From the NCBI GenBank assembly GCA_011375245.1, contig DRMA01000252.1, positions 1 to 26,250 of the forward strand: a stretch of DNA of 26,250 nucleotides. The letters are read 5' to 3'. The notes beneath the pieces were generated by a model that saw only the letters and a list, made by a program, of their open reading frames with translations, was not told the origin of the DNA and made no database searches. A program made the translations under genes and the position numbers. The first letter of the stretch is position 1, and the number at the start of each line of letters is the position of its first letter. The DNA comes from Thiothrix sp. (GTDB lineage Bacteria > Pseudomonadota > Gammaproteobacteria > Thiotrichales > Thiotrichaceae). Positions 7,211-15,661 of this stretch are shown in pieces.

Positions 7211-8800
7211 ATGTTTAACCTTATAAGAAAAAATGCACCTGAAAACCTACAAAACGACACCTTATCAGGGCTTACCGTCGCTTTAGCCTTAGTACCCGAA
7301 GCGGTAGCCTTTGCCTTTGTTGCTCATGTTGATCCCTTAGTTGGGCTATACGCAGCCTTTATGATGGGGCTGATTACCTCTATTGTTGGCGGCCGACCAG
7401 GAATGATTTCAGGTGCGACAGGGGCTATTGCTGTTGTTATCGTTGCACTGGTACTTGACCATGGACTGCAATACTTACTTGCAGCCGTCATATTAATGGG
7501 AATCATTCAAATTCTCTTTGGGCTACTCAAGTTAGGGAAGTTTATTCGCCTTGTACCTCATTCTGTGTTTTTAGGCTTTGTTAATGGTCTTGCATTAGTT
7601 ATTTTTCTGGCGCAACTTGATCATTTCAAAGTAACCGATGCTGAAGGCATAAAAACATGGATGACAGGAATGCCGTTATTTATTATGCTGGGGTTAATTG
7701 CACTCACAATGGGTATTATCTATTTCCTCCCCCGCCTGACCAAAGCCTTCCCATCAACACTTGCTGCTATTCTTATTGGTAGTATACTCGCATTACTCTT
7801 TCAACTTGACACCGTTACGGTTGGCGACAAAGCGTCTATTGCAGGTGGTTTACCCATTCCCCATATCCCCGAAATTCCACTAACGTGGGAAACCTTTAAA
7901 ATCATTCTGCCCTACTCATTTATTATGGCAATGATTGGACTAATTGAAAGCTTACTTACACTCAACCTAATTGATGAACTCACTGAAACCCGTGGACAAC
8001 CCAACCGTGAATGTGTTGGGCAAGGGATTGCTAACTCTGTAACAGGACTTTTTGGTGGTATGGGCGGTTGTGCAATGGTTGGACAAAGCATTATCAATAT
8101 CAAATCAGGCGGACGTGGGCGTTTTTCAGGTATTAGTGCCGCCCTCTTCTTACTCGCCTTTATTTTAGTCGCAGCACCACTCGTTGAGCGTATTCCCATT
8201 GCTGTACTTGTTGGCGTGATGTTTATGGTCGTTATTGGTACCTTTGAATGGTGTAGCTTCCGTCTTATTGGCAAAATCCCTTTAAGCGATACACTCGTTG
8301 GCATCTCCGTCGCAGTAATTACAGTTTTTGCTGATCTCGCCATAGCCGTTATTATTGGCATCATCTTGTCAGCTTTAGTCTTTGCATGGAATCATGCACG
8401 TCAAATTAATGTCAGCACGAGTTATAACAAAATGGGTGATAAGGTCTATAAGCTTTCAGGTCCCTTATTCTTTGCCTCTACACAAAACTTTCAAGAGTTA
8501 TTTACCCCAAGTGAAGACACTGATGATGTTGTTGTTGATTTTCAACACTCACGTGTTGCTGATCACTCGGCCATACAAGCTATTGATAAACTGGCAGAGC
8601 GTTATGACAAAGTACACAAACGCTTACACTTAAAACACCTTAGCCCTGAATGCCGTTTATTATTAAAAAAGGCAGGGCATTTAGTCGAAGTTAATGTCGT
8701 CGAAGACCCCAACTACCATATTGCCGTTGATAAAGAAGCGTTTTCTGAAGTAGAGATAACAGAAAAAATACCTAGTAACAGGCAAACCAATCCCTTGTGA
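7211..8800 (+). CDS. SulP-family anion transporter with STAS domain
   Basis: A 529-residue inner-membrane permease of the SulP (SLC26) family, which moves sulfate, bicarbonate or other anions. Residues about 15-395 hold the dense run of membrane helices, including the conserved N-terminal stretch (DTLSGLTVALALVPEAVAFA) and GRPGMISGATGAIAVV of the substrate site. The cytoplasmic STAS domain lies at about 430-510. In an autotrophic sulfur oxidiser either sulfate export or bicarbonate uptake would make sense; sequence alone does not decide. No good Shine-Dalgarno is seen before the ATG at 7211, though that start gives the normal family N-terminus. It is the first gene of an operon continuing into the rhodanese/MBL fusion 41 bp downstream. 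Confidence 0.9.
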   Translation: MFNLIRKNAPENLQNDTLSGLTVALALVPEAVAFAFVAHVDPLVGLYAAFMMGLITSIVGGRPGMISGATGAIAVVIVALVLDHGLQYLLAAVILMGIIQILFGLLKLGKFIRLVPHSVFLGFVNGLALVIFLAQLDHFKVTDAEGIKTWMTGMPLFIMLGLIALTMGIIYFLPRLTKAFPSTLAAILIGSILALLFQLDTVTVGDKASIAGGLPIPHIPEIPLTWETFKIILPYSFIMAMIGLIESLLTLNLIDELTETRGQPNRECVGQGIANSVTGLFGGMGGCAMVGQSIINIKSGGRGRFSGISAALFLLAFILVAAPLVERIPIAVLVGVMFMVVIGTFEWCSFRLIGKIPLSDTLVGISVAVITVFADLAIAVIIGIILSALVFAWNHARQINVSTSYNKMGDKVYKLSGPLFFASTQNFQELFTPSEDTDDVVVDFQHSRVADHSAIQAIDKLAERYDKVHKRLHLKHLSPECRLLLKKAGHLVEVNVVEDPNYHIAVDKEAFSEVEITEKIPSNRQTNPL

Positions 8801-8841
8801 TTGCCTCTATCAATAAATCCCCTTATTCTTTGGAAGACATT

Positions 8842-10176
8842 ATGTCCAAACACACCTTTTTTCTTCTATTTTTTTTCATCCTGCTCAACATTGCCACCAG
8901 CAGTTTTGCAAAAGAAGCAACAGCCGCGCCCTTAGCCGTTGACACACTTTTAGAAAAAGCCAATAAAAACATCACCAATATTGATACAAAAGCCTTACAA
9001 ACCTTACTAGAAAACGATAAAAACGTTGTCCTCATTGATATACGCACCCAACAAGAAATTGATGCCTTAGGTGGTGCAATTAAACATCCACAACATTTTC
9101 ATATCCCCCGTGGCTGGTTAGAATTTCGTATTGCTGATGTAGTCAAAGACAAAAACACACCTATTGTGGTGTATTGCGGTAAGAATCTACGAAGCCCACT
9201 TGCTACACAACGCCTAATGAATATGGGCTACACACAGGTAAAAAATTATAAAGACGGCTATCCTGCATGGAAAAAAGCCAATTTACCGATCAAAGTCACC
9301 GATGAAGCCCCCTTATCACTGCTCTATAGCAAACCCACTGAAGTTATACCAGGGGTTTGGTCGGCCATTGGGGAAACTGCCCCTGGTAGCTATCGCAACT
9401 CAGGACACAATAATAATCTATCATTTATTATTACTGATGAAGGCGTACTGGTTGTCAATGCAGGTGATAACTACTTACTTGCCAAAGCATTGCATCATGA
9501 AATAAAGCAAATTACCGATAAACCTGTTAAATATGTAGTGCTTGAAAATGGACAAGGTCATGCCATGCTGGGGTCTAACTACTGGAAAGAACAAGGTGTG
9601 CCTATTATTGCCCATATTGAAACGGCAGAAGAAATAAAAAAACAGGGGCATGAACTCCTTAGCCGTATGCAAGCAAGAGAAAAAGATAAAGCATTAGCAA
9701 CTAAAGTCGTCATGCCTGATAAAACCTTTGGTGATAAGAAAGTCATAACCCTAGGTGGTCTCACCATCGAATTGCTCCATCTTGGTCCATCACATAGCCC
9801 TGGCGACATTATGGTTTGGTTACCTGAAAAAAGTCTTATTATTACGGGTGATATGGCATTTCATCAGCGCTTACTCCCTATCTTTGAACATACCAATACC
9901 AAAAAATGGCTAGAAACATGGGAAAAATTTGCCGCATTAAAGGCAAAATACGTTATTCCAGGTCATGGTCATGCAACAACGATGGAGGAAGTGACTAAAT
10001 ACACCAAAGATTACCTGCTGCATCTACGCACTGCTGTGGCAAAAATCCTTGAAGACGGCGGCGAATTACAAGACGTATATAACATTGACCAATCCGCTTA
10101 CTCCCATCTCGATACGTTTGGATTTCTCGCAAACCGTAATGCTGAACATGTTTTTCGGGAAATGGAATTTGAGTAA
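8842..10176 (+). CDS. Exported rhodanese / metallo-beta-lactamase-fold fusion with altered zinc site
   Basis: A 444-residue exported protein. The ATG at 8842 is preferred over an in-frame GTG at 8797 because GGAAG lies just upstream and the protein then starts with a clean signal peptide (MSKHTFFLLFFFILL...SSFA). A rhodanese domain (about 40-150) carries the loop CGKNLRS with active C112. A metallo-beta-lactamase-fold domain follows (about 185-420). Its usual HxHxDH motif is replaced by E235-N-G-Q-G-H240, losing two histidines and the aspartate, while H318 (GPSHSPGD), D337 (ITGDMAFH) and H375 (PGHGH) remain. It may bind one metal only, or none. The pairing recalls persulfide dioxygenase/rhodanese fusions such as CstB, but the order is rhodanese first and the location periplasmic. 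It directly precedes apbE with no intergenic base. Confidence 0.85.
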   Translation: MSKHTFFLLFFFILLNIATSSFAKEATAAPLAVDTLLEKANKNITNIDTKALQTLLENDKNVVLIDIRTQQEIDALGGAIKHPQHFHIPRGWLEFRIADVVKDKNTPIVVYCGKNLRSPLATQRLMNMGYTQVKNYKDGYPAWKKANLPIKVTDEAPLSLLYSKPTEVIPGVWSAIGETAPGSYRNSGHNNNLSFIITDEGVLVVNAGDNYLLAKALHHEIKQITDKPVKYVVLENGQGHAMLGSNYWKEQGVPIIAHIETAEEIKKQGHELLSRMQAREKDKALATKVVMPDKTFGDKKVITLGGLTIELLHLGPSHSPGDIMVWLPEKSLIITGDMAFHQRLLPIFEHTNTKKWLETWEKFAALKAKYVIPGHGHATTMEEVTKYTKDYLLHLRTAVAKILEDGGELQDVYNIDQSAYSHLDTFGFLANRNAEHVFREMEFE

Positions 10177-11217
10177 ATGAAACGCCCAACAGCATTCGTA
10201 TTATTCGTTACCCATATTCTCCCCTTATTACTGTTACTCAGTGCTTTCAATGCTTGTAGCACTGAAACAAAACAACCAATCGCAACACTGATGGGGACAA
10301 CGATGGGGACTCAATGGCATATTAAGCTTCATCCTATTCCTGAAAATAAGCTAGCACAACTTAAACACACCCTTGAACAGCAACTCATTGCCATTAACAA
10401 CACGTTTTCAACTTACCAGACCGACTCAGCAATTAGCCGTTTTAATCGCTTTAAAAGCAAAGAAGCCTTTGCCGTATCAGCAGAATTCGTAACCGTGATA
10501 AACGCCGCTCAATCGGTTAGCAAAGCAAGCCAAGGTGCATTTGATATAACCATAGCCCCACTGATTAATCTATGGGGCTTTGGTAAAGCGTTTAAAGTTT
10601 CCATCCCTACAGATCAACAAATCGAAACGGCAAAGAGAACAGTCGGCTTTCAACATCTCATCGTACAAACCTCTCCTCCTGCCTTATACAAAACCATACC
10701 CAGCTTACACATTGACCTATCAGCTATTGCCAAAGGCTATGCTGTCGATCAACTAGCCACCACGCTGGAGCAACACGGTATTCAAAACTATATGGTTGAA
10801 ATAGGCGGTGAAATAAGACTAAAAGGCCGTAATGCTTATGGTAATAACTGGCAAATAGCCATCCAAAAACCAGACGCAACACAGTCAGAACACACACAAC
10901 AGCTCATTTCATTAGCACAAACGGCTATTGCGACCTCAGGTGACTATTACAATTATTTTGAAGCAAATGGTAAGCGTTATAGCCATACCATCAATCCCAT
11001 TAGTGGCAAACCCATTACGCACAATCTTGCCTCTGTTACAGTACTCCATCGTTCAGCAATGATGGCTGATGCTTATGCAACGGCTCTTTCTGTATTGGGC
11101 GCTGAAAAAGGCATGGCGTTAGCCGAACACTTACATCTTGCCGTCACGATGCTGATTCGAGATGATAAGCACTTTATCAGTAAAACATCATCCCATTTTC
11201 CTTTAGAAAACGAATAG
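10177..11217 (+). CDS. apbE: FAD:protein FMN transferase ApbE (lipoprotein)
   Basis: Transfers FMN from FAD to a threonine of target flavoproteins in the periplasm (Rnf, Nqr, NosR-type and related electron-transfer proteins). The 346-residue length is typical. The N-terminus is a lipoprotein signal with lipobox FNAC and modified C27. Family motifs appear in order: MGTTMGTQWHI, DITIAPLINLWGFG, IDLSAIAKGYAVDQL (flavin/Mg site), VEIGGEIRLKG, TSGDYYNYF, SHTINPISGKPI and ADAYATALSVLG. The ATG follows the previous stop directly (TAAATG), so translation is probably coupled to the rhodanese/MBL gene. No flavinylation target is encoded in the window; its partner protein must lie elsewhere. Confidence 0.95.
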   Translation: MKRPTAFVLFVTHILPLLLLLSAFNACSTETKQPIATLMGTTMGTQWHIKLHPIPENKLAQLKHTLEQQLIAINNTFSTYQTDSAISRFNRFKSKEAFAVSAEFVTVINAAQSVSKASQGAFDITIAPLINLWGFGKAFKVSIPTDQQIETAKRTVGFQHLIVQTSPPALYKTIPSLHIDLSAIAKGYAVDQLATTLEQHGIQNYMVEIGGEIRLKGRNAYGNNWQIAIQKPDATQSEHTQQLISLAQTAIATSGDYYNYFEANGKRYSHTINPISGKPITHNLASVTVLHRSAMMADAYATALSVLGAEKGMALAEHLHLAVTMLIRDDKHFISKTSSHFPLENE

Positions 11218-11227
11218 AGAGCGACTT

Positions 11228-11626
11228 ATGTTTGACCCAAATAATCCCTGCCTATTTTGCAATCGTGAACCTGAAAAAATCATTGCAGAAACTGAACATG
11301 CTTTTCTTACTAGCGATGATTTCCCTGTGAGTAAGGGGCATATGTTGATTATCCCTAAGCGACATTTTGCTACTCAATTCGATGCAACTGAGGAAGAAAA
11401 TAACGATTTTCACCACTTGTTATTACATGCCAAACAGCATCTTGATGAAGCATATCAGCCTGATGGTTATAATATAGGCAGCAATAATTCAGAAGCCGCA
11501 GGACAAAGCGTACACCACTTACATATTCATATTATTCCACGTTATAAGGGTGATGTAGAAAGTCCTAAAGGCGGTGTACGCTGGGTAATTGCCAAGAATG
11601 CGAGTTATTCATTAGCGGGTTTATAG
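11228..11626 (+). CDS. HIT-family hydrolase
   Basis: A 132-residue histidine-triad protein, the family of nucleotide phosphoramidase/hydrolases acting on AMP-linked substrates. The triad HHLHIHIIPRY is intact, and the upstream segment KGHMLIIPKRHFAT is typical. An N-terminal CLFC pair resembles the zinc-binding cysteines of HinT-like and Fhit-like members. The exact substrate is unknown. AGAGAG lies seven bases before the ATG, and only ten bases separate it from apbE, making it the last gene of the operon before the terminator at 11682-11719. Confidence 0.9.
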   Translation: MFDPNNPCLFCNREPEKIIAETEHAFLTSDDFPVSKGHMLIIPKRHFATQFDATEEENNDFHHLLLHAKQHLDEAYQPDGYNIGSNNSEAAGQSVHHLHIHIIPRYKGDVESPKGGVRWVIAKNASYSLAGL

Positions 11627-11681
11627 ATATTCGGTTTCAGTGCAATTCCTAGCAGATTAACCAAAATAACCACTACCACTA

Positions 11682-11719
11682 AGAATCATTGCTAATGACA
11701 GCAATGATTCTCTTTTTTT
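11682..11719 (+). terminator. Rho-independent terminator of the sulP-apbE-HIT operon
   Basis: Perfect 12-bp stem AGAATCATTGCT / AGCAATGATTCT around a 6-base loop, followed by a C and seven Ts (11713-11719). Confidence 0.95.
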
Positions 11720-11726
11720 ATCCTAC

Positions 11727-11804
11727 TAAGTAGATGATCATAATTATTTTAACAAATAGAGCGTAACTTCGTAGAGTGGATAAGGCACGCCATCCACCAT
11801 GCTA
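11727..11804 (-). repeat. REP/MITE-like dispersed repeat, copy B (inverted)
   Basis: Reverse complement of 51-128 with four mismatches in 78 bases. It sits between the operon terminator and the 3' end of tatC, a convergent intergenic position typical for such elements. The 23-bp tail of the direct repeat (CACTCGCC...AACAAAG) is absent from this copy. Confidence 0.85.
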
Positions 11805-11805
11805 C

Positions 11806-11843
11806 GTAGCCATGCGGCGGATGGCGTACCTTATCCGCCCTAC
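11806..11843. repeat. Second REP-like hairpin next to copy B
   Basis: GTAG...GGCGGAT (11816-11822) pairs with ATCCGCC (11833-11839) ...CTAC. It is a diverged module of the same kind as 51-101 but in the opposite orientation to copy B, so the two form a head-to-head pair. Confidence 0.7.
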
Positions 11844-11888
11844 AACGTCTTTATTATTTTGTTAATATATTTTTTCGGGTGGTCTTAC

Positions 11889-12953
11889 TTACTTGTCGTC
11901 CTTATCTTTTTTAGCATTTTGTTGTTTACGCTTCTCTTCTTCTGCGCGTTCTTCCGCTTCAATTCTGTCCAATTCTGCTTCCATTTCTGCTTCGGTCATT
12001 GGCACATATTCGTCTTCATCATCTAGATTGACATCATTATCGTCTTCGTAAGTATATTTTTCATCTTCCCACATAATAGGCTTATTACCAGTATCCGTGT
12101 CTGTTCCAGTGGCTATCGCTGCTGAACTTGCTGCTGCGGTTGCCGCTGCCATGATTTTTCTATCTTCGTCTTCTTCTTCACGTTCTTTTTGTTCAAGACG
12201 TTCACGTGCCTTTTCAGCCGCTTTGACCTCATCAACAAAATACTTACTGAAAAATAAGCCTATTTCAAATAACAACCACATTGGAATCGCCAACATTAGC
12301 TGAGAAACAACATCAGGCGGGGTTAATAACATGCCAACTACAAAGGCAGCAACAATGACATAAGGGCGTTTTTTAGCCAAATCTTTTGCTGAGATCATTC
12401 CCGTACTTACAATCAAGATCGTTGCAATCGGCATTTCAAAACCAAAACCAAAGGCAATGAAAATCATCATGACAAAATCAAGATACGATGAAATATCAGG
12501 AATAGGGTCAACACCTACTGGTGCCATGACTTGTACGATTTTGAACACCATCGGTAACAATAGGTAATAGGCAAAAGCAATGCCCACATAAAAAAGCGCG
12601 ACACTAGAACTTAACAAAGGAACAATAAGACGCTTTTCGTGTTTATATAAACCAGGAGCGATAAACGCCCACATTTGATAAAAAATATAAGGCAGACTAA
12701 TCAAAAAAGCGGTTAGTAGCGCAACTTTGTAGGGGATTAACACAGGGGCAATAGGACTTATTGCAATCATATGTTGACCCTGTGCTAAGACAGGCGATGC
12801 AAGCCATTGATAGAGGTCCTGTGCAAAAGGGAATAAAGCAATAAAAACAATCCCAAGTACCATCGCCATACGCAATAAGCGATCTCGAAGTTCAAGGAGG
12901 TGGCTGAGAAAGCCTGATACTGCGGTATTTTGTGAATCAGCTTCTTGGGTCAT
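11889..12953 (-). CDS. tatC: Sec-independent translocase TatC with long acidic C-terminal tail
   Basis: Polytopic inner-membrane core of the Tat system, which binds twin-arginine signal peptides together with TatB. The conserved N-terminus FLSHLLELRDRLLR is present, followed by the usual membrane segments up to about residue 235. At 354 residues it is about 100 longer than typical TatC. The extra C-terminal part (about 236-354) is cytoplasmic, highly charged and acidic: a KAAEKARERLEQ coiled-coil-like start, an alanine-rich stretch, then Asp/Glu clusters and a Lys-rich end. The tail is in frame without interruption and ends just before the REP element. It follows tatB after 67 bp and closes the his-tat operon. 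Tail function is unknown. Confidence 0.95.
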   Translation of the reverse strand: MTQEADSQNTAVSGFLSHLLELRDRLLRMAMVLGIVFIALFPFAQDLYQWLASPVLAQGQHMIAISPIAPVLIPYKVALLTAFLISLPYIFYQMWAFIAPGLYKHEKRLIVPLLSSSVALFYVGIAFAYYLLLPMVFKIVQVMAPVGVDPIPDISSYLDFVMMIFIAFGFGFEMPIATILIVSTGMISAKDLAKKRPYVIVAAFVVGMLLTPPDVVSQLMLAIPMWLLFEIGLFFSKYFVDEVKAAEKARERLEQKEREEEDEDRKIMAAATAAASSAAIATGTDTDTGNKPIMWEDEKYTYEDDNDVNLDDEDEYVPMTEAEMEAELDRIEAEERAEEEKRKQQNAKKDKDDK

Positions 12954-13020
12954 TGATAGTTCGCTTTTAGGTAGCCTATTGTGTTATCAGCGTTATTGCA
13001 ATACGCATTAACATCTCATA

Positions 13021-13455
13021 TTACGATTTGGATTTGCTGCTATCGCTAATGTCTGTGTTAGTAGTATTCGTGCTATTCGTAGTATTAGGGGCATCAAGAG
13101 TATCAGTTGTTTCAGTAACACTAGTAGAGGAGGTAGATGGATCTGATTTTGCCTCTACAACCACATCTGTCACACTATTTTTTAATGTTTCTGTACTTTC
13201 ATTGAGGCTTTGTTTAGTACTTGCCATCATGTTACGCAATTCATCAATCTGCTCTTTTTGCTGAGAAAGCATGTCCTTCATTTCACTTGCTTCTATTTCT
13301 TTTTCAATATCTGCTTTAGTGGTCGCGACAAAAGCACGTGCTTTACCCACCATTTCCCCTACTTTTCTGGCAATGCCTGGTAAACGCTCAGGTCCTACAA
13401 CAATAAGCGCAATGAGCATGACAACTAATAGTTCTAGAAACCCTGAGTCAAACAT
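13021..13455 (-). CDS. tatB: Sec-independent translocase TatB
   Basis: Partner of TatC in the Tat receptor complex. A 144-residue protein with the N-terminal transmembrane helix (FLELLVVMLIALIVV), the hinge GPERLPGIARKVG, an amphipathic helix and then a predicted coiled coil (about 48-90). The last 45 residues are low-complexity Ser/Thr/Asn (TNSTNTTNTDISDSSKSKS), as in many TatB tails. The GPERLP hinge separates it from TatA. It lies 18 bp after tatA and is probably co-transcribed with it. Confidence 0.93.
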   Translation of the reverse strand: MFDSGFLELLVVMLIALIVVGPERLPGIARKVGEMVGKARAFVATTKADIEKEIEASEMKDMLSQQKEQIDELRNMMASTKQSLNESTETLKNSVTDVVVEAKSDPSTSSTSVTETTDTLDAPNTTNSTNTTNTDISDSSKSKS

Positions 13456-13473
13456 AGTGTTTTATCCCTTGTT

Positions 13474-13716
13474 TTAGACCTTATCCTGCGTTTTGACTTT
13501 CGCTTCACTATCAATAATACGTGGCTCATCTTGAGCGACTTTTTTCTTTTCTGCCTCTGCGGTAGTTGCTTCAGATGATTCTGCCATGGATTTTTTAAAG
13601 TTTTTAATCGCACTACCTAAATCACCACCTGCATTACGCAAACGCTTGGTGCCAAATAAGACCAAAACAATAACCAAAATAAGTAATAATGACCAAGGAC
13701 TAATTCCGCTTAACAT
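13474..13716 (-). CDS. tatA: Sec-independent translocase TatA
   Basis: Pore-forming component of the Tat pathway. An 80-residue protein with one N-terminal membrane helix (WSLLLILVIVLVLF), the FGTKRLRNAGGDLGSAIKNFKKSM hinge and amphipathic helix, and a charged tail. FGTKRLR and the short length mark it as TatA/E rather than TatB. It starts 18 bp after hisE. Confidence 0.95.
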   Translation of the reverse strand: MLSGISPWSLLLILVIVLVLFGTKRLRNAGGDLGSAIKNFKKSMAESSEATTAEAEKKKVAQDEPRIIDSEAKVKTQDKV

Positions 13717-13734
13717 GTTGATTCTCCTGTTAAA

Positions 13735-14058
13735 TTATTTGTTACGATTTGCTTTTTCGACAATCCCCGAAGTACCAAAACGTCGTTCGAGTTCGTTGAG
13801 TACATCGTCAGGATGTAAGCCCTGCTGTGCCAGCAATATCATTGAATGAAACCATAAATCAGCAACTTCGTACACAATATGTGCTTTATCACCATCTTTT
13901 GCTGCCATGACAGTTTCAGTTGCTTCTTCGCCAATCTTTTTTAGAATCGCATCAAGCCCTTTGTCATAAAGCCCTGCAACATAGGAGCTGTTTGCTTCTG
14001 CTGTTTTTCGTAATTCTAACACGGTAGCTACTTGTGATAATACAGTATCTTTGTTCAT
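13735..14058 (-). CDS. hisE: Phosphoribosyl-ATP pyrophosphatase HisE
   Basis: Second step of histidine synthesis: PR-ATP to PR-AMP plus pyrophosphate. The 107-residue all-helical MazG-fold protein has the conserved KKIGEEATETVMAAKDGD and YEVADLWFHSMILL metal-binding motifs. It is a stand-alone HisE, not fused to HisI, and no hisI lies in the window. It follows hisF after 58 bp and leads into tatABC. HisE next to tatABC is a familiar arrangement in gamma- and betaproteobacteria. Confidence 0.95.
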   Translation of the reverse strand: MNKDTVLSQVATVLELRKTAEANSSYVAGLYDKGLDAILKKIGEEATETVMAAKDGDKAHIVYEVADLWFHSMILLAQQGLHPDDVLNELERRFGTSGIVEKANRNK

Positions 14059-14116
14059 AAGGGTGTTTAATTTAAATTCAAGTAAAAGAGCATGATAATA
14101 GTAGATTATGGTTGTT

Positions 14117-14890
14117 TTATAACCTGATTTCTATCCCTTGATCAGCCATGTACTGTTTAGCTTCACCAACCGTATATTCAGCAAAGTGAAAAATACTTGC
14201 CGCCAATACAGCATCCGCTCCACCTTTTAAAACCCCATCGGCCAAATGCTGTAAATTACCTACCCCACCTGATGCGATCACAGGAATATTAACAGCATCA
14301 CTAATCGCTTTCGTTAGTGCTAGATTAAACCCTGTTTTCGTTCCATCTTTGTCCATACTGGTAACGAGTAGTTCACCCGCACCATAATCTTCCATCTTTT
14401 TTGCCCACTCAAGCGCATCAATCTCTGCATCTTTACGTCCACCATGGGTAAAAATATTCCATGCTAACGGCTCGCCTTCAGTGCTCACTTGCTTTGCATC
14501 AATAGCAACGACAATACATTGTGATCCAAAATACTCACTGGCTTCTTTAACTAAATCAGGATTAAACACCGCTGCGGTATTAATCGCGACTTTATCCGCA
14601 CCTGCATTCAGCATATTGCGTACGTCTTCTACTTTACGCACACCACCACCCACGGTTAAGGGAATAAAAACCTGTGAAGCAACATCTTCAACGACATGTA
14701 AAATAGTCTCTCGATTATCAGAACTTGCGGTGATATCTAAAAAAGTGATTTCATCTGCACCCTCACGATTGTAACGTGCTGCCACTTCAACAGGGTCACC
14801 TGCATCACGAATATCAACAAAATTAACACCTTTAACAACCCGTCCATTGGCAACATCAAGACAAGGAATAATGCGTTTTGCGAGTGCCAT
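14117..14890 (-). CDS. hisF: Imidazole glycerol phosphate synthase, cyclase subunit HisF
   Basis: TIM-barrel subunit that uses ammonia supplied by HisH to turn PRFAR into imidazole glycerol phosphate and AICAR. The 257 residues are standard. The N-terminal KRIIPCLDVANGRVVKG carries the catalytic Asp (D12), FLDITAS and VGGGVR are phosphate-binding loops, and VVAIDAK holds the second catalytic Asp. SMDKDGTKTGFN and PVIASGGVG close the barrel. It starts four bases after hisA, so it is translated in tandem with it. Confidence 0.97.
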   Translation of the reverse strand: MALAKRIIPCLDVANGRVVKGVNFVDIRDAGDPVEVAARYNREGADEITFLDITASSDNRETILHVVEDVASQVFIPLTVGGGVRKVEDVRNMLNAGADKVAINTAAVFNPDLVKEASEYFGSQCIVVAIDAKQVSTEGEPLAWNIFTHGGRKDAEIDALEWAKKMEDYGAGELLVTSMDKDGTKTGFNLALTKAISDAVNIPVIASGGVGNLQHLADGVLKGGADAVLAASIFHFAEYTVGEAKQYMADQGIEIRL

Positions 14891-14894
14891 AAGA

Positions 14895-15647
14895 TTAAGC
14901 TCCTAAACCGTTTGCTAGTAATCCATCAGCATAACGCTGTGCCTTGGCAAGATTAATTGTGCCTTCATAGATAGAGCGACCTAAGATCGCGCCCATAATA
15001 CCCGTGCTTTCTACCGCACAAACAGCTTGTACATCATCCTGATTTGTCATTCCACCCGAGGCAATCACAGGGATAGAAATACGACTCGCCAGTTCCACTG
15101 TTGCTTCAATATTCACCCCTTGCATCATGCCATCACGAGCAATATCGGTATAAACAATCGCACTCACACCAGCTTCTTCAAACTGCTTGGCAAGATGAAT
15201 AGCAGAAACAGATGATACTTCAGCCCACCCTTCCGTTGCCACCATGCCATTTTTCGCATCAATACCAACAATAATATGTTCGGGAAATTTTTGGCATAGC
15301 TCGCCAATAAACACAGGGTCTTCCACCGCTTTAGTGCCAATAATGCAATATTGTACACCCGCATTAAGATAGGCTTCTACCGTTGCAATATCACGAATTC
15401 CTCCGCCAATTTGTACAGGAGTATCAGGAAAACGCTGTGCAATCGCTTCAATCACTGCACCATTCACAGGTTTTCCTGCAAACGCACCATTTAAATCGAC
15501 TAGATGCAAGCGGCGTGCGCCCTCATCAACCCATTGTTGTGCCATATCAACAGGGCTATTTGAGAAGACTGTGGTTTCTTCCATACGCCCTTGGCGTAGA
15601 CGTACACAATTACCATCTTTTAAATCAATTGCAGGGATAAACAACAT
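14895..15647 (-). CDS. hisA: ProFAR isomerase HisA
   Basis: TIM-barrel isomerase converting ProFAR to PRFAR. The 250-residue protein starts MLFIPAIDLKDGNCVRLRQG with catalytic D8; VQIGGGIRD and the second-half motif VYTDIARDGMMQGVN (second catalytic Asp and substrate loop) follow, then PVIASGG. These separate it from the related HisF. AAGGAAA lies about ten bases before the ATG. A 13-bp tandem duplication fills the gap to hisH upstream. Confidence 0.97.
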   Translation of the reverse strand: MLFIPAIDLKDGNCVRLRQGRMEETTVFSNSPVDMAQQWVDEGARRLHLVDLNGAFAGKPVNGAVIEAIAQRFPDTPVQIGGGIRDIATVEAYLNAGVQYCIIGTKAVEDPVFIGELCQKFPEHIIVGIDAKNGMVATEGWAEVSSVSAIHLAKQFEEAGVSAIVYTDIARDGMMQGVNIEATVELASRISIPVIASGGMTNQDDVQAVCAVESTGIMGAILGRSIYEGTINLAKAQRYADGLLANGLGA

Positions 15648-15661
15648 ACTTAACAGTTTCC

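Noticed and set aside
7912..8364. Long minus-strand reading frame inside sulP
   Set aside because: Shadow of the sulP coding frame with low-complexity Ile/Pro/Ser composition and no family motifs.
8797..8841. GTG start of the rhodanese/MBL gene overlapping the sulP stop by four bases
   Set aside because: It would put 15 residues before the signal peptide, while the ATG at 8842 has a GGAAG ribosome binding site and a clean signal peptide.
11799..12026. Plus-strand reading frame over the REP element and the tatC tail
   Set aside because: Made of REP sequence plus the complement of acidic codons; Phe/Leu-rich translation is an artefact and there is no ribosome binding site.
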